Shown one piece after another: positions 28,390 through 41,600 of a DNA stretch of 64,000 nucleotides. Source of the stretch: Latrodectus hesperus (taxonomy: Eukaryota; Arthropoda; Arachnida; Araneae; Theridiidae). The stretch lies in NCBI GenBank assembly GCA_037975125.1, contig CM075853.1, positions 58,121,591-58,185,590 of the forward strand, in the 5' to 3' direction. The position numbers and the translations under genes were made by a program. Below the pieces are notes generated by a model. That model searched no databases. It worked only from the letters and a program-made list of their open reading frames with translations, and had not been told where the DNA came from. Position 1 is the stretch's first letter; each line of letters begins with the position of its first letter.

Positions 28390-29629
28390 ATCATCATGTT
28401 GATAATTTTTTCCTAATAGAACCCTGCCTCTGCAACTTGTACAATAATTGCTGATATGTATCTTTATTTTCGGAATAACTCAACTTTGAAGGTACTGTTA
28501 CAATATTTAGAGAGGAAGGTTACTTAAAGACTGAATTCCATCTTTCCCATAGTTTCTGCAAGACTATTTTTGAGAAATAAAGTGAATATCTTCACTTTTG
28601 TTTCCACAAAAATCTAAATTTAATCCAATGAATATTTAAAGGAGAATCAGGATTCATGGCTATGAAAATGACATTCCAACAATTATTTGCCCTTTCTGCC
28701 CAAACTCAAAGGCAACTTCCAGAAAGTATAAATCAAAATATTTTGTTTAAAAAGCAAATATGCATAATATTAAATGCAATGTGAAAGCAATTATTGCAGT
28801 GTACAAACATTTTGTATACACACTATACAAACATACCTCAACTTTAATATATATTGATTAAATTGTTAATTGATATTACATACTATAAAAAACGATTATA
28901 ATTACACGCATCAAGATATAAAAAAATTCTAACGAAAATGCATCAAACTTGGTATACCTTAAGTCATTATAACCAACAGTTAAAATGTTTCAGCAATTGG
29001 CAACATATGTTCTGTGAAGATCATAATGCATATTCTGATTTTACATAAATATTTGTATGCATGAAAATATTGCAAGCTTAAGGTAGAAAAATTTATCACT
29101 GAATAATTAATAATTCAACTGACAATATTTAAAATTCTATTAATTTAAAAATTTGATTTAGGAATAAATATATAATAAAAATTATAATTAATTTTCTAAT
29201 TTTTTAAAAAATATGTAAAATATTATTTGAACCAAATAATTTCAAATCTTTTTATTTTAAAATTTTAATTTTTTCAACAATTCTAACACACAGAAAATAT
29301 AATTACACCATGAAATTTTTCTTTATAATAATAATTTTTTTACCAATATTAATTATATATTATATTTTTTAAGAATACAGGATATTTAAAAGTTAAATTT
29401 AACAAAATATAATTCATATAAAATGCTTCATTTCAAAAAGCATTCAACAACCACTTTGTTATCATTGCAAGAAGCTTATGCTTGTAAGCTGCCATTAACC
29501 AGACACCATTTATTTTGATGAGATAGTCATAATAGTATCGATTAAAAATTTATGTCTATTTACTGTCGTAAATTTAACAAACTAGCATATGCTGATGAAA
29601 CAACTATTTTTTTTAGTATTAAGAACTAC

Positions 29630-29635
29630 TTTATT
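29630..29635 (-). terminator. Candidate DCAF4 poly(A) signal
   Basis: AATAAA on the minus strand, about 155 bases downstream of the DCAF4 stop at 29791-29789. This is the first canonical signal at a plausible distance. In AT-rich DNA such hexamers also arise by chance. Confidence 0.5.
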
Positions 29636-29788
29636 GGAAAATTAAAATCCATCAAAAACTTTTTCTCAAGTTTCAAGAGTGTTTGAGTTTCAATTTCTGA
29701 AAACGCATCTGAACTGGAAGCAATAATGACTAAACTGGAAGCAATAATGTTTTTTTTTAAAAAAAACTAAAATCTTGTTTAAAAAAAA

Positions 29789-30064
29789 TTAGATTCTAGT
29801 GAAATAAAAGTCTTTTCCCTGAACACAACCCAAGGAAGTGGATGACTTGTTACAGAATAACCAAGTAAGATGTGGAACATCTGGCTGTGGTGGACAAACA
29901 TTTTTGAGCGGATTTCCTCCATCAAGATTCCATATACGAGTAACATTATCAGATCCTGTGGCTGCAAGTAAATCCATCCTTTCACTAACAGAGAAAGGGC
30001 ATCTTTTTGTTGTATGCACATGACCAAAGTACTCTGACACTTTTCTTCTCATTCTCAAATCCAC
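29789..30064 (-). CDS. DCAF4: DCAF4 homologue, last coding exon
   Basis: Encodes residues 324-414 and the stop of the WD-repeat protein whose first exon is 44860-43892. The acceptor is TTGTTATAG before GTG GAT TTG AGA, and the junction is phase 0 (K323/V324). The exon carries the DxR of a DWD-like motif (VDLR, 324-327), the segment EYFGHV, and TRIWNLD around W368, matching the last two blades of DCAF4 proteins. The C-terminus ends GKDFYFTRI, comparable in position with the short C-terminal strand of vertebrate DCAF4. No internal stop or frameshift. DCAF4 family members act as substrate receptors of CUL4-DDB1 ubiquitin ligases (family knowledge). Confidence 0.85.
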   Translation of the reverse strand: MDLRMRRKVSEYFGHVHTTKRCPFSVSERMDLLAATGSDNVTRIWNLDGGNPLKNVCPPQPDVPHLTWLFCNKSSTSLGCVQGKDFYFTRI

Positions 30065-30791
30065 CTATAACAAATATTATTCTAAATCAATGTTCCAAAG
30101 ATATAAATTCTTTTCAAATATTAAATTATTTGCATACATTTTCATATTTACAGTCTGAATTTATAATACATTAATTTTACAAAAAATTTAAACATTATTG
30201 CAGATTTTTAATGATATTCAATACAAAGTTAATTTTATAAGGTAAATGTATGCTAATTTTAAATATACTTAGTTAATAAAAACCAATAAGAAATTGTCAA
30301 CCAAAAAATTATAAAATGCTAATTTATAATTTTTTTTATAATTTATAAATTATAAAATTTATGCAGTATTTATGCATTGTACAGCTAAATCCCAAGAGCT
30401 GATATAGGTGCTAAATTTGTTAAATCTTATGAATTACTGCACTGGAATGGATTCTTGCAAATTTATGACCAACTTGATGTGTACATGAATGAAAAATGTT
30501 AGAACTTTTAGAAACCCTTGAAGTATTTGCTATTGTTATTTTTTATGATAGTAATTTAAGCGTTTAAAGTTAAATTTGTTTAATTTTTTAGTTGTTTGAA
30601 GTTAAACTTTTTTGTATGAAGTGACATAATTTAAGTTGGCAATGATTGTTATGTAGTACTTTGTATGAAAATTGGAAATCATTGTGAAAAATATAATTAC
30701 TCAAGAAACAATTGATTTTCCAAATAATATTTTCCATTCCAAACATAGACCTTCTAATATTGAAAACCTCCAAATTTTTCTGTTATATATA

Positions 30792-32371
30792 CAGGGTGTC
30801 CAGAAAAGGGCTATCTGATTTCAACATTTAATATCTCCAAAACAAAGATCGATAGAGGAATGCAGTAAACGGTATGTTTATTGTGTAACCTGTAAGAAAC
30901 CAATAACATACAGTAGTTTGAAATAATAGTTATAAAAGCTGCTAACAGGTGGCGCTGTACACTGTACAGCTTATATCAGCATACATAAATGAAATATTCC
31001 TATGAAAACATTCTTTGCAAAATATCACATCACAATGTTTTCAAAATGTTCACCATTGGCACTACAGAGGTGGTGCAAACGAAGAATGAAATTTGCCATC
31101 ACATTTTGTAGTGTCTCAACAGAAATAGATTCCCATGCCACACAGATCGCCGATTCAAGCATGTCCAGCGTGGCGGGATGTTTCGGGTTGACAATGTCTT
31201 TCAATGTGCCCCACAAAAAGTTGTTACAGGGTGTCAAATCCGGCGAATATGGAGGCCAACCCATGCCTGCACCAGTTGGGATATTCCAAAGCAATGACTC
31301 GATTCCCGAAGTATTCATCAAGAAAGCGAAACACTTGTTTGGTGCGATGTGGTCGGGCTCCATCTTGCATACACCATTCAGTACGTAGTCGATCCTCTAA
31401 CACTTGCTGTGTGGCGATAAATTGTTCCAAAATTGCAACGTAACGTTCACTAGTGACCGCTTCTCGAATGAAAAAAAGGAACAATAATGTATTTGCTGCA
31501 TACTACAGCCCACACAGTAACTTTAGGAAATACAGGGGTTTCGCTTCACACCAATATGGATTTTCGGAACCCCAAAATCGCCAGTTCTGTTTATTTACGA
31601 ATCCATTCAGGTGGAAGTGTGCTTCATCTGTAAATCAGATGCAGCCGACATCAAATCCTTCACTATCAATCATTATGAGCATCTGATTAGCAAAGTCAAC
31701 CCTTTGTTGCACAGCTTGTACGGGTATGGCCTGGTGAGTTTGAATTTTGAATGGAAACATGTGTAGGCTCTTTCTCAGTATTTTCTGCGTGCTGGAACGC
31801 TTCAAACCAGTCTCAGATGCAATTCTACGGACAGATGACATAGGATTTTGCTGAATTCTAGAAACTGTGGCGACATTTTCAGGCGTAACTGCAGTTTGCT
31901 TGCGGCCAGCATTCCGCACTAGATCATCAGTTACGCTGCTTATTGGTTGAAATTTGGCAAAGAGCGTACGAATGGTTTTCGTATCGGGTCCTTTTGGAAC
32001 ACTAAATCGTGCTTGAAAACTACGCCTTGTTGCCGTAGGACTTTCTTTTAAACTGTAGTACTCCAGCACCAGAAAAACGCGTTGTTCAATGGAGTACATG
32101 GTTTTAATTTCTTAATTCGGTACGCTAACCTCCTTTCACGCCTTAATAGTGGAACTGATCGCTCTGGGCTTCGGATCACTACTTATACTAGGCATTACGT
32201 ATGGCGGTTACAGCGCCACCTATTTGCAGCTTTTGTAACTATTATTTCAAACTGCTGTATAAAATTCTTACAGCTTTCACTATAAACATACAGTTTACTG
32301 CATTCCTCTATCGATCTTTGTTTTCGAGATATTTAATTTTGAAATCAGGGAGTCCTTATCTGGACACCCTA
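30792..32371 (-). mobile_element. Long-TIR mariner-type element
   Basis: Inverted repeats of about 190 bases bound the element: CAGGGTGTCCAGAAAAGGGC on the left, AGGGTGTCCAGATAAGGACT on the right when reversed. The similarity includes a shared ATCGATAGAGGAATGCAGTA and a shared GGTGGCGCTGTA. TA precedes the left end; the right flank is mutated. The minus strand carries a broken transposase. It sits in the DCAF4 intron in the same orientation as the gene. Confidence 0.85.
31025..32099 (-). pseudogene. mariner-type transposase (DUF4817 N-term), broken
   Basis: An ATG at 32099 opens a 154-codon frame with an N-terminal helix-turn-helix region (MYSIEQRVFLVLEYY, then AGRKQTAVTPENVATVSRIQ) of the DUF4817 type common in arthropod transposons. 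Beyond 31635 the reading shifts frame. 31484-31224 carries the second catalytic region WCMQDGARPHRTKQVF, and after another shift 31363-31025 carries PPYSPDLTPCNNFLWG. The final catalytic Asp (normally PCDFFLWG) is replaced by Asn. Inactive by frameshift and active-site loss. Confidence 0.85.
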
Positions 32372-32497
32372 AATACATTCTGAATAATTCTTAATTTATG
32401 TCAAAGAATAAAAATTTTTATTGTTTTCTGAAAAAAGTTTTATTCATGTCAGTCAAACAACATTGATTTATATTTTTGCCAAAAATCACAGACTTCT

Positions 32498-33659
32498 TGA
32501 TAAGCCACTGGGAAAAAGTAAAAGGACACTCATATTTTATAAATTATGCTTTATATTTTAGAGCAATTAATGTAAATTTACTTTTTTATTTTATTAATCT
32601 AATTTTTCTTTTAAGTGAATAAGTTTTCTTTAAGAAAATATTATAAAATAGTACTTAAGAATTTTTGGTCTAAAAAAAGTAGGCAACCTGCAAAAATATA
32701 CTCATTTTGGAGTCTATAGCAGTTTAATATGTTGAAAACATTCTTATTTTAAACTTTCTTTCAAACGATTTTTTTTTTTTGAAAAAAATTCTCAATTTTT
32801 AAACAGTTAAAATGTTTAGGGGGAAACTTTTAAGTGAATTTCAAAATGTCCAAATTGTGTCAGGTAAAAATACGAGCAAAGGTGTAAGATAAATTGCAAG
32901 GCACCTATTCATCAGTCCAAACACTGTTTCTAACTTATTGAAAAATCCAAAGAGTTAGAGGAAAACTTAAAAAAGACTCTGGCAGGCTTAAAAATTGACA
33001 CTACATAATATAAAAAGGCATGTAGAAGCACAGGAAAAGCACAAGACTTATCTGGAATCACAGATGAAACCAGAAAAACACTTTACAACTACTTAAAATG
33101 ATTGTGTGTGTGGATACATCTGTACTTAAGAAAAGAAATCACCATCTGAAATGGAACGAAAGGCACATTGAGTACCTGCTACTATGGACTAAAGAACACA
33201 TGACTTGGAACTCTGAATGAACTTCAGTTATTTTTCTGATAAAAAAAAATACAATTTAGATGACCCAGATGGTTATCATTGTTTATTAGTATTGTCTGGG
33301 TACAAAAGGAAAAAAATTATTCTACCACAAAGATAGAGGAGGCAGTTTAATGTTTTGGATACCCATGGCAAATAGTCTTTGAAACAATTAAAGCAAATAG
33401 CAGAAAAATTCTATATTAACAAGACTTTTATATTCAATATTTAGAAATGTCCTACTTTTTTCACATAGTATGATGTGATTGAAACTATTTTTTAATTCTA
33501 AAAGGCAAGTAGTTTGTATTTTTTATTTCATGTTAGAGACATAATTAATTATCTGATTATAAATAAGTTTTTAAAAGTGCTGTAGAAAAATTATTTTTTC
33601 TAAAAATTCAAAGTTTTTTTATTTGAAAAATACCAAGTGTCCCACTTTTTCATGCAGTG
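32498..33659 (+). mobile_element. Tc1-like element, heavily decayed
   Basis: Inverted ends: CCACTGGGAAAAAGTAAAAG on the left; reversed on the right, CACTGCATGAAAAAGTGGGA. Between them the plus strand keeps Tc1 transposase traces from about 32846: MSKLCQVKIRAKV, SGITDETRKTLYNYLK, IKWNERHIEYLLLW-like sequence near 33150, DDPDGYHC near 33260 and GGSLMFW-like sequence near 33340. Many stops interrupt it. Confidence 0.65.
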
Positions 33660-35868
33660 TAACTATGAAATAATAAAAGGAATAAATAATTTCAAATGAT
33701 AAAAGTATTTTTATTAAAAATATATCTAATCATCTATTGTGATTACATTTTGGTTTTTTAATGTTTTTTAAGTAATGATTACAGCAAACCACATAGTATT
33801 GAGTGAATACTGAGGTAAATGAGAGCAAGCTAGATATTGTACAATTTTCAGCAGGTTATATGTCTTTTCTTCTATTGGTATGAATATTTAATTCTAACTA
33901 AGACATGAATGAATTAAGAATTAACTGGAAATGGAGGATTTAATTGAAAAATTACTTATGTCTTATCTTCAAGTCAGTTCTTCAAAGCTGAAAAATTTTT
34001 CACTTCTAAAGCAAAAGGTGAGGCAGGATAGAAACAAATGATAGGTAGTATGTTAATTAATCAGTTATTTACAATTTCTTAATCAGCAGAAATTAAGTGA
34101 ACAAGCTTGACTCTGTTGGGGATAGATATGCTTCAAGAATCAGCAACTGGTTACAGTAACAACAGTCAGAGAAGAATTATAAATTTTGGAGAACACTATT
34201 CACTACTTAAAGACAAAATATCAGTAATTTCCAGTTCCTTCATCTCAGATCTCTGTTTGCAACAGATACTAAACTTTGTTGACAAGATCTAAATTTATAA
34301 ACATTTTTATAAAAAAAAAATAAAATAAAAAAACTTTACTATTTATGTGAGTCTCTCTACTACTAATTTATGCAAGTTCTAATTATGAAATAAGATTTTG
34401 GCTATTTAAAAATAATTTAATTTTTTATTTTAGTATTTGAATTATAAAAAGCTTTAAAAAACAAATTATATCAAAAAAGAATGCACCTATTCCTCAAAGT
34501 AAATATGCAGATGTATAATTACTGTGTGTAATCAAAATTTGAATTATGGTAAATAACACAAAAAGTTTACTATACAAGCAGATCATTCATTATATGTAAA
34601 AAACAAGTTGATTTACTATATCTCCATCACTTATACAGAGATAAAATATTTCTACACAGGGTTTCCTTCTTTTATATTTCATGTATTTCAGATCACTTTT
34701 AACAATCTAAAGCTTAAATAACATAATTCTGCTTAATTACACAGTTAATCAAGGAATTTAAATAAAATTTTTTTCTATTATAATTCTTAATATTTCATTT
34801 CCATTTTTTCTTGACATATAAATAGGTATTTATAATAAAAAAATTTCTTATGCTCATATATTCATAATTTGAATTATAATGTGAGATATCTATAAGCTAT
34901 AATTAATAAAATTAACAAATTTATAGAAATTTTGAGACAAATGTAATAACATAGAAATTTTATATTTTAAAGGAATAAAAAAGCTTTTTTATTTGATAAA
35001 AAATGTGGCATTGTTTTACGCCACCTTTTCAATTCAATATTTTAAAAATGTCAGCAAAAATATGCTTAGAATTTAATACCTTGATCCAAATATATGTTAA
35101 TCAATATTTATTGAATTATAAAACATTTTAATTTCTGTATAGCAACAAAATTAAATCATATAAGAACATTTCCTAAAATATATATTATGAACAAAATAAG
35201 ATTTTTACATTTTACCAATTATTTAATTTTTTTAATAGCTTTTAATGAATTTAGTGATATGCCATCTCCAATAATAATAAATAAAGATATTTATTACATA
35301 TTCATAAAATAAATAATTTAAACATATATAAGTAATATGTTGCTAATAATCTCACTGAATTTTATTCTTCCAGAAATGAAAATTATGAGGAGTTTCAAAA
35401 TATTAATGAATTTATTAAAAATAAAAGAATATGCTAAAGAAATGGGAGACTAATAGAAGAAATTACTTCAAACTGAACTAACAGAACTATATCAAAATTT
35501 AAAATCATGATTTTCAATTATAGTTAAATGAACAAAAAAGCCTTTTTATATATAAAACTTCACTTGAGATTTACATACAAAAATTGAAATAAAGTAAGTG
35601 ACTGGATATAATTTTTGGCTTTCATTTTCAAACTATTCTGGTGGATAATTTTATTAAATGTGCAGGATAGTAAGTCTTGATCTTTTTTGTCTTTATAACT
35701 GCAAAAATATGTATGTAAACTAAAATGGTAATTAGACATAAACATATTCTGTCTAAGCATTTATTTCCGCAAATTTTTATTTATTATAACAACAGTAATT
35801 TTGACACATCACATATTTATTTAGAAATGAAAAAGGTTATAATTGTCATACAGAATTTTCCCAAGCAT

Positions 35869-35931
35869 CTATTCAGCAACATGGATATTGCATAGGTGAA
35901 CATTGTCCCATTCACCAAACCCAGATGGAAC
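35869..35931 (-). other. Candidate terminal exon inside the DCAF4 intron
   Basis: On the minus strand a strong pyrimidine-rich acceptor (TTATTTTTATTTTCATG, then TTCTTCAG) is followed by 20 sense codons in phase 0 (VPSGFGEWDNVHLCNIHVAE), then TAG. An AATAAA lies about 50 bases further at 35821-35816. The phase would be compatible with exon 1 of DCAF4, giving a shorter alternative isoform. I do not recognise the peptide. Chance acceptors are common in this composition. Confidence 0.3.
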
Positions 35932-36769
35932 CTGAAGAACATGCATGAAAATAAAAATAAAGTTGTTTCTCATGACCATTTTTAATTTTAATTTTCCTTT
36001 CTTCTTAATGTAAAGTGCATAAGAATGTAATGTTTTTTTCCTTTTTTAAAAATACAAGGATAAATAACAAATAAGAATTATTAATAAATAAAAACAGATA
36101 ATTAAATAGCAATAGAATATAATTTCCCATTAACTATTTTAAAATTTTTATTCAATTTTGATGTAAAAATAGTTTCTCAATCAGAATTTATTTTATAACT
36201 AACCTAGGCAGCATACAGCACTGCTAGAAGAACTGCCTAAAGCAGCGATGGGCCAGCTCGCTAAAAGATTTTATACAGCATGCGAATAGAATTTTGTCTG
36301 TCCAATGGAAATTAAAAGAAAATATAATTTATACATTACATATCCATTTCCTTTTCTACTTTTTACTTATTTTTTTTCAAAGGATTGTTGATTTTTTTTA
36401 CTTTCTCTATTTTTGTTCTACAAAACATAAATGGACAGAAAAGCAAGCACAGACAGTTGTAATCGTTAAAGTGTTAAAAGTGTAAGTTCTTTATTTGTCA
36501 CAGCTGTAGATTGGTGCCAACAAAAGTTATCTCTTTCTCAGGGAACAGACATATGGAATCTAATATAGGTGAATTAGAACTTACATGTAATAGACTGCAC
36601 ATTTTGAGCTCCAGTCAGCAGCTTTTTCTTTTGACGCGAGTTTTAATATTATTGATTGCATATGAAAAGATTTTGGACATATAGTATCATTGTAAATGGT
36701 GATGAAAATATAAAAAGTATTGAATATCTCGTGCTTGTTTGGTTACTCATAAAATATTTCAACCCTAAA

Positions 36770-37300
36770 ATGGCTATGAAAAAACAAAGTTGATACAGAG
36801 TGCAATGTTTTAAATGATGAATGGACATAGAAATATTTTTCTACAGTTGTTAAAGATAAACCAGTGTGTCTGATCTGCAATGAAGCTGTAGCAGTCTTTA
36901 AAGAATTTAACATTTTCTGCCATTTTATACCCAAGCATAAGAATTCTAATTACAAAGTAATGTCCGAATATGAAAGAAAACACTATCCAAGAAGTAGCTA
37001 CATATGCAACTTACATTGTAACATACAAATAATAAAGCTATAATATAGCTATAAATAATAAAGCTATCATTGATAGGGAGTTTGTTAAACAATTCATGAT
37101 CCAAGTTTGTGATATTTTATGTCCAGAAAAGAAATATCTCGAAAATCAGTGACTTCTAGAATCGAAGCCATCGATAAACATTTGACGTTACAATTAGAGT
37201 CAAAGATTGGTAAATTTAAATTTTGTTCTATAGCTATGGATGAAAGCACTGATATAAATAATATTGCTCAGTTAGTATATTGCTCAATGTAATGTCTTGT
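36770..37300 (+). pseudogene. hAT transposase remnant with BED zinc finger
   Basis: 36849-36953 reads VKDKPVCLICNEAVAVF...FCHFIPKH, a BED finger (Cys-x2-Cys ... His-x4-His). After several breaks, 37158-37290 reads AIDKHLTLQLESKIGKF followed by CSIAMDESTDINNIAQL, the region with the conserved Asp of hAT transposases of the ZBED5/GTF2IRD2 type (recognised from memory). The rest of the protein is lost. A possible hAT-like terminus CAGCGATGGGCC lies at 36243, but the opposite end and target duplication are not found. Different from the hAT at 22986. Confidence 0.75.
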
Positions 37301-40245
37301 AGTTATTAACAGCAAATAAATAACTGAATCAACACATTAAATTTTTTTTCTATAATCTTTAGAGTTCAACAGAGAGAGAGAAAGAAATTATTTCTAATCT
37401 ATATTCAGTTGAGCAAACCATATGCTGACTAGTTGTTCAATACAAATGTATAAGATCAATAGGTCAAAGGGAGATACTTCTGTAAGTAGATCTGTGGCTC
37501 AAAATGCTTCATCAAGATGAACTATAGGTATAATCACTGTCAACACTTGTGTATAGTAAATCTAAGAGCTAAGTGCTCAGAGTGGCATGGTTGAATTTAA
37601 CTCATAAAAACAGTTTTTCATCTTAACTAAAATATAAAATGTAATGGGAATCGAAAACAAAATTCATGGGAAAAATCAAGAATTTCTTTAAAGAAAAAAT
37701 TGAAACAAAATTTTTTTTTCAAATACTAACAAATAAATCTACTTTCTTATTTCAAACATTAGCTTATATTATTTTTATTTTTTTGCTTTCTTTACTTATA
37801 TTTTCAAAGTAATTTAACACAATCAAAATTTATATTAATTTTTCCATTTTTAGATTTCTTTTATATATAAAGGCTTAAATATGGATGTAAATTACAACCA
37901 TTATACACAATGAATTTTATTGAGAATTACTTTTAAAATATGAGGGTTAGATATTATTTAAACTATTTCAGCTGTTAATACTCTTTTATGAATAACATTT
38001 GGCACATGGAATAGTTTTTTGTTTTCCAATCTGTTTAAATAAGATTAGATTCTTTGCTGGAGATTATGTATATATTAATAAACATATCTCAGAATCTTTT
38101 AATATTTAATTCCAGCTTTAAGCCTACTGTTAAATAATTTAAATTAAGCAAGCTAGCTTTATTATTTAAAACATTTATTAAATTTTAAATGAGTATTCTT
38201 TTTTTGCAGAAAAATATAACTTTAATCCACACCACCACAATGTTGAGGTACTACACAAATGAAAAGTAAGATAAAACCCACTTTATTTTGTCAGTGAAAC
38301 CAGATTTTACAATCAAATTTCAAACAAATTTATTATGAATCACATTATATTAAATATTAAATGATTACATTATTATATACAATATTTCAAATAATGAAAC
38401 ACATTATTTTTGTTTCTAAGAAAATTTGAATACCTACCAGATTATTATCTAAGCAGTGATCTTATAAGAAATATTCTACATTGATTAAAAATCAAATACT
38501 TATAATTGTAAGATCTTAAATAAGGTAACAATAACGGAAATTATGAAAAAAGTTTGATAATGGAACTTTTCATAAACTTTTGAAAAACAACAGTAAATAA
38601 TTTTTAGTGATTTTTTTTCTAGTTTATTCACAATATGTATGTGTGTTAGTGTTTCCTACACTAAATAGTTAAAAAATTTTAATGAATTCAACAATGACTT
38701 AACAAGGTTAACCTATTCTTAGAAAAAATAAACATCAAATTTAAATTAAATATCTTTTAACTTTAACTTCGCTTGTAAACACAGATTTTAAAGTGAAATT
38801 TCTCTTAGAAATTTATCACGAATCATGTGTACTGTTTAAAATATTGAATAAATTGCAAATATAATATTTTGTATTATAAAATCACAAGAATTGATTTAAT
38901 TTTATTATTTGAATTTCTTTAAGAAGCTACAATTTTTTAAATGATTGATTGATTCTTTATTATTGAGTTAAGATTTGGATACATTAAATTATGAAGCAAA
39001 TACACTAATTATTGAAGCTAATTCTCTTAAATATTTAAATTGAATAAGAAATTTCTTAAGGAAACAAGCAAAATTTCAATTTATATAATGAAAATTAAAT
39101 TAGTCATTACTAAATAACTTATGAGAAACAATTTAATACAAGAATTTAACAATGTAACTTTTTAGTTAATAAATTACTGTTACTATATTTTAATATAATG
39201 ATTTCAGCTTGTTTATGATATGCATGTAGATAAATACAACTTATAGTTATTGTAAACAAAATATAAAAATCCCACAATGAAATTACTTAAAAAATAGAAA
39301 TTTAAATTCCCAATATTTTATTGAAATCTACATTATATGCAATAATCAAGATGTAAAACTTAATCATTAATATAGGTAACAGATTCTACGTACAAGTGTC
39401 ACAATGTAACAGAAATATTAATTATTAAAACTAAAAAGCTCGCCTCTTATTCCAAATTACTTGTTATCTAAATAAAAATAATTAAGCATACTGATAACAA
39501 GAAATGAAATTAAAAGGAGGATCTAAAATTCAACAATTAAAAGAAAATGAGGCATAAAAACAAGTTCAAAGGCAAAAAGAGTGCTTGATTATTTTATAAG
39601 AAATTCCCATTGAATATGCCATTAACTCTGCCTAACTGTAATCAATACAACGCTTTGCTTAACATCATCTTTACTTAATAAGCAATCTTGACATCTTATT
39701 TGGCAAGGAATTTAGTATATCATTGGAGCAGATCTGGTTACGGAAGTACTCCTGGCATATTATATTCAGAGGTAATTAGTGAATATATAATTTAATATGG
39801 ATATTAAACAAAAAAAATTAACAAACTGAAGTCAAAACAGAAAATCTAAAACTAAAGTACCAATCAATCACAGATTTAACTATTTTCATGTAAACATCTT
39901 TCTAAGGAACACAGAAATCTAGTTTATTAATAACATTTACACATAGCTATTTGTAAGAAACTAATCTAAGAATTAAGTGTGCTACAATACACTCTTTACA
40001 CATTATTTTCAATTTATTAAGTGACAGATAATTTTGATGAGACTAAGTTTATTTTATAACTAACTAATAATACCAACTAATAAACATTGGCTATATTTTG
40101 AAACAGATGAAAATTATCGATATGTTTGTGTCTTGATTTAGTGAACACCTATAATGTTATTACTTATTCTCTCTTTTAGAATAAATGCTAAAATAATTAA
40201 GCTTAACTTTGCTCATACTTTCAAAGTTTTGAAAACAAACCTGTA

Positions 40246-41075
40246 CTAGTTTAGGAACTAGTTTGATATCTCCCCCATTGGCAATCATTTCGACTTTTTT
40301 GTAGGCTAGTTAAGCACATGTTTTTTAACGTAGGAATTTTCCCAAAATTAAAAAAATACACATTTTATAATACTTTAAATCACATAAAAGTATAAAAAAT
40401 CTAAAAGAGTATTACTGGAAAATGATTAAAAACTTTTTTTGTTGGGTTTGCCTCCTCAAAAAAAAAAGAAAAGAACTGGTAAAAGAGATAAGTAAATAAT
40501 GGATTTACTTGATATGATATCAAGCTCATATGTCAAATATGCTTGGTGATATTATGGAAAAATATATAAGAAAAATACAATAATAAATTAACAAAAATAT
40601 ATAAGAAAAAGATAATAAATAAACATAAAGAAATTGAAAAAAAAAACAGTTTACGAAGTTGAAAAAATACAAAAGAAAAATTATAATAATAAGTTTAAAA
40701 ATTATATAAGAAAATTATACAATGAAATAAAAAAATATAAATAATAAATAGAAATTGGAAAAAATAACAGTTTGCAATGTTTGGACGCTGGCAACAATGA
40801 AACACAATAGCAAACGTAGAACAAAAAGTTTAAAAGTAAAACGAAAACTTCAAATATTGTTGCCACTGAAAAGAACCAAATATAACGTAAAAATTATGTA
40901 AAACATGAGAAATATATAATCTGGTAACAAAAAATCTAAAAAGTAGCAAAAACTCAATTTGGTAACACTATAATCAAAATAAAAACTCAAATTGTCAACA
41001 CTATAATCAAACCAAAGGACACTAGACTGGGCGAAAAATCACTTGGGGGATATCATACTTACAACCTAGTTTACA
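40246..41075. repeat. Possible non-autonomous element with inverted ends
   Basis: TTTGATATCTCCCCCATTGG at 40261 is mirrored by GTATGATATCCCCCAAGTG when 41041-41069 is read in reverse, with further AACTAG similarity outside. The interior is A-rich and non-coding, with repeated AAAATATATAAGAAAAA motifs at 40557-40740. No target duplication is established. Confidence 0.35.
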
Positions 41076-41600
41076 TAACGTGGTGAATTTGGCGAGACTG
41101 GTGATGTTTAGCGACATTTAGGATTGTAATAAAGTTGGCGATATAAATTTCAAACTATGAGTCAGTATGGGTGCCATATAAGCCAAACCAAGCTGTTTTT
41201 AATGTATTTGTTCAGCGATTCTACGATGCATTATAAAATACGTGATTTTGTTAGTAGTTTTAGAAATCCTTGAACGTATGTTGTCTATTATATTATCAAA
41301 ATTTATTTTTAAATGACTGTGCAAGTGAAATTTTGTTTATTTTCATAAAATTTAGTGGTTAATTAGATGTTATAATTTTTTAAGTTGAACTTGTAATTTA
41401 TTTCAATTTTTTTTAATTTGAAGCACTAGTGAACTTGATTAGGTAAGTACTTTGTGTTATTCTATTTAATTTTCTATTTTATATAGTAAATTATGTATAA
41501 TTTATTAAATAATGTATAGAAATATTTGAGAAATGTTGTTGAAATGTATTAATCGATAAACTAAAACAATATTGTGTTATTTTCCGATGGGCATCAGTTA

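Larger units (their letters stand above)
27717..29629. other. AT-rich intergenic DNA, 3' of DCAF4
   Basis: Contains the hairpin at 28079-28120 and an (AG)n run, otherwise nothing. A 62-codon minus-strand frame at 28126-28314 has no recognisable motif. Confidence 0.5.

Noticed and set aside
29838..30027. Reading frames on the plus strand and in a second minus frame across the DCAF4 last exon
   Set aside because: Shadows of the real exon, which alone matches DCAF4 in frame.
31002..31686. Plus-strand frames in the mariner-type element
   Set aside because: Antisense shadows of the transposase, whose motifs are on the minus strand.
34107..34292. 61-codon plus-strand frame inside the DCAF4 intron
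   Set aside because: Less biased than its surroundings but without recognisable motif, splice context or repeat relation; not supported as a gene.
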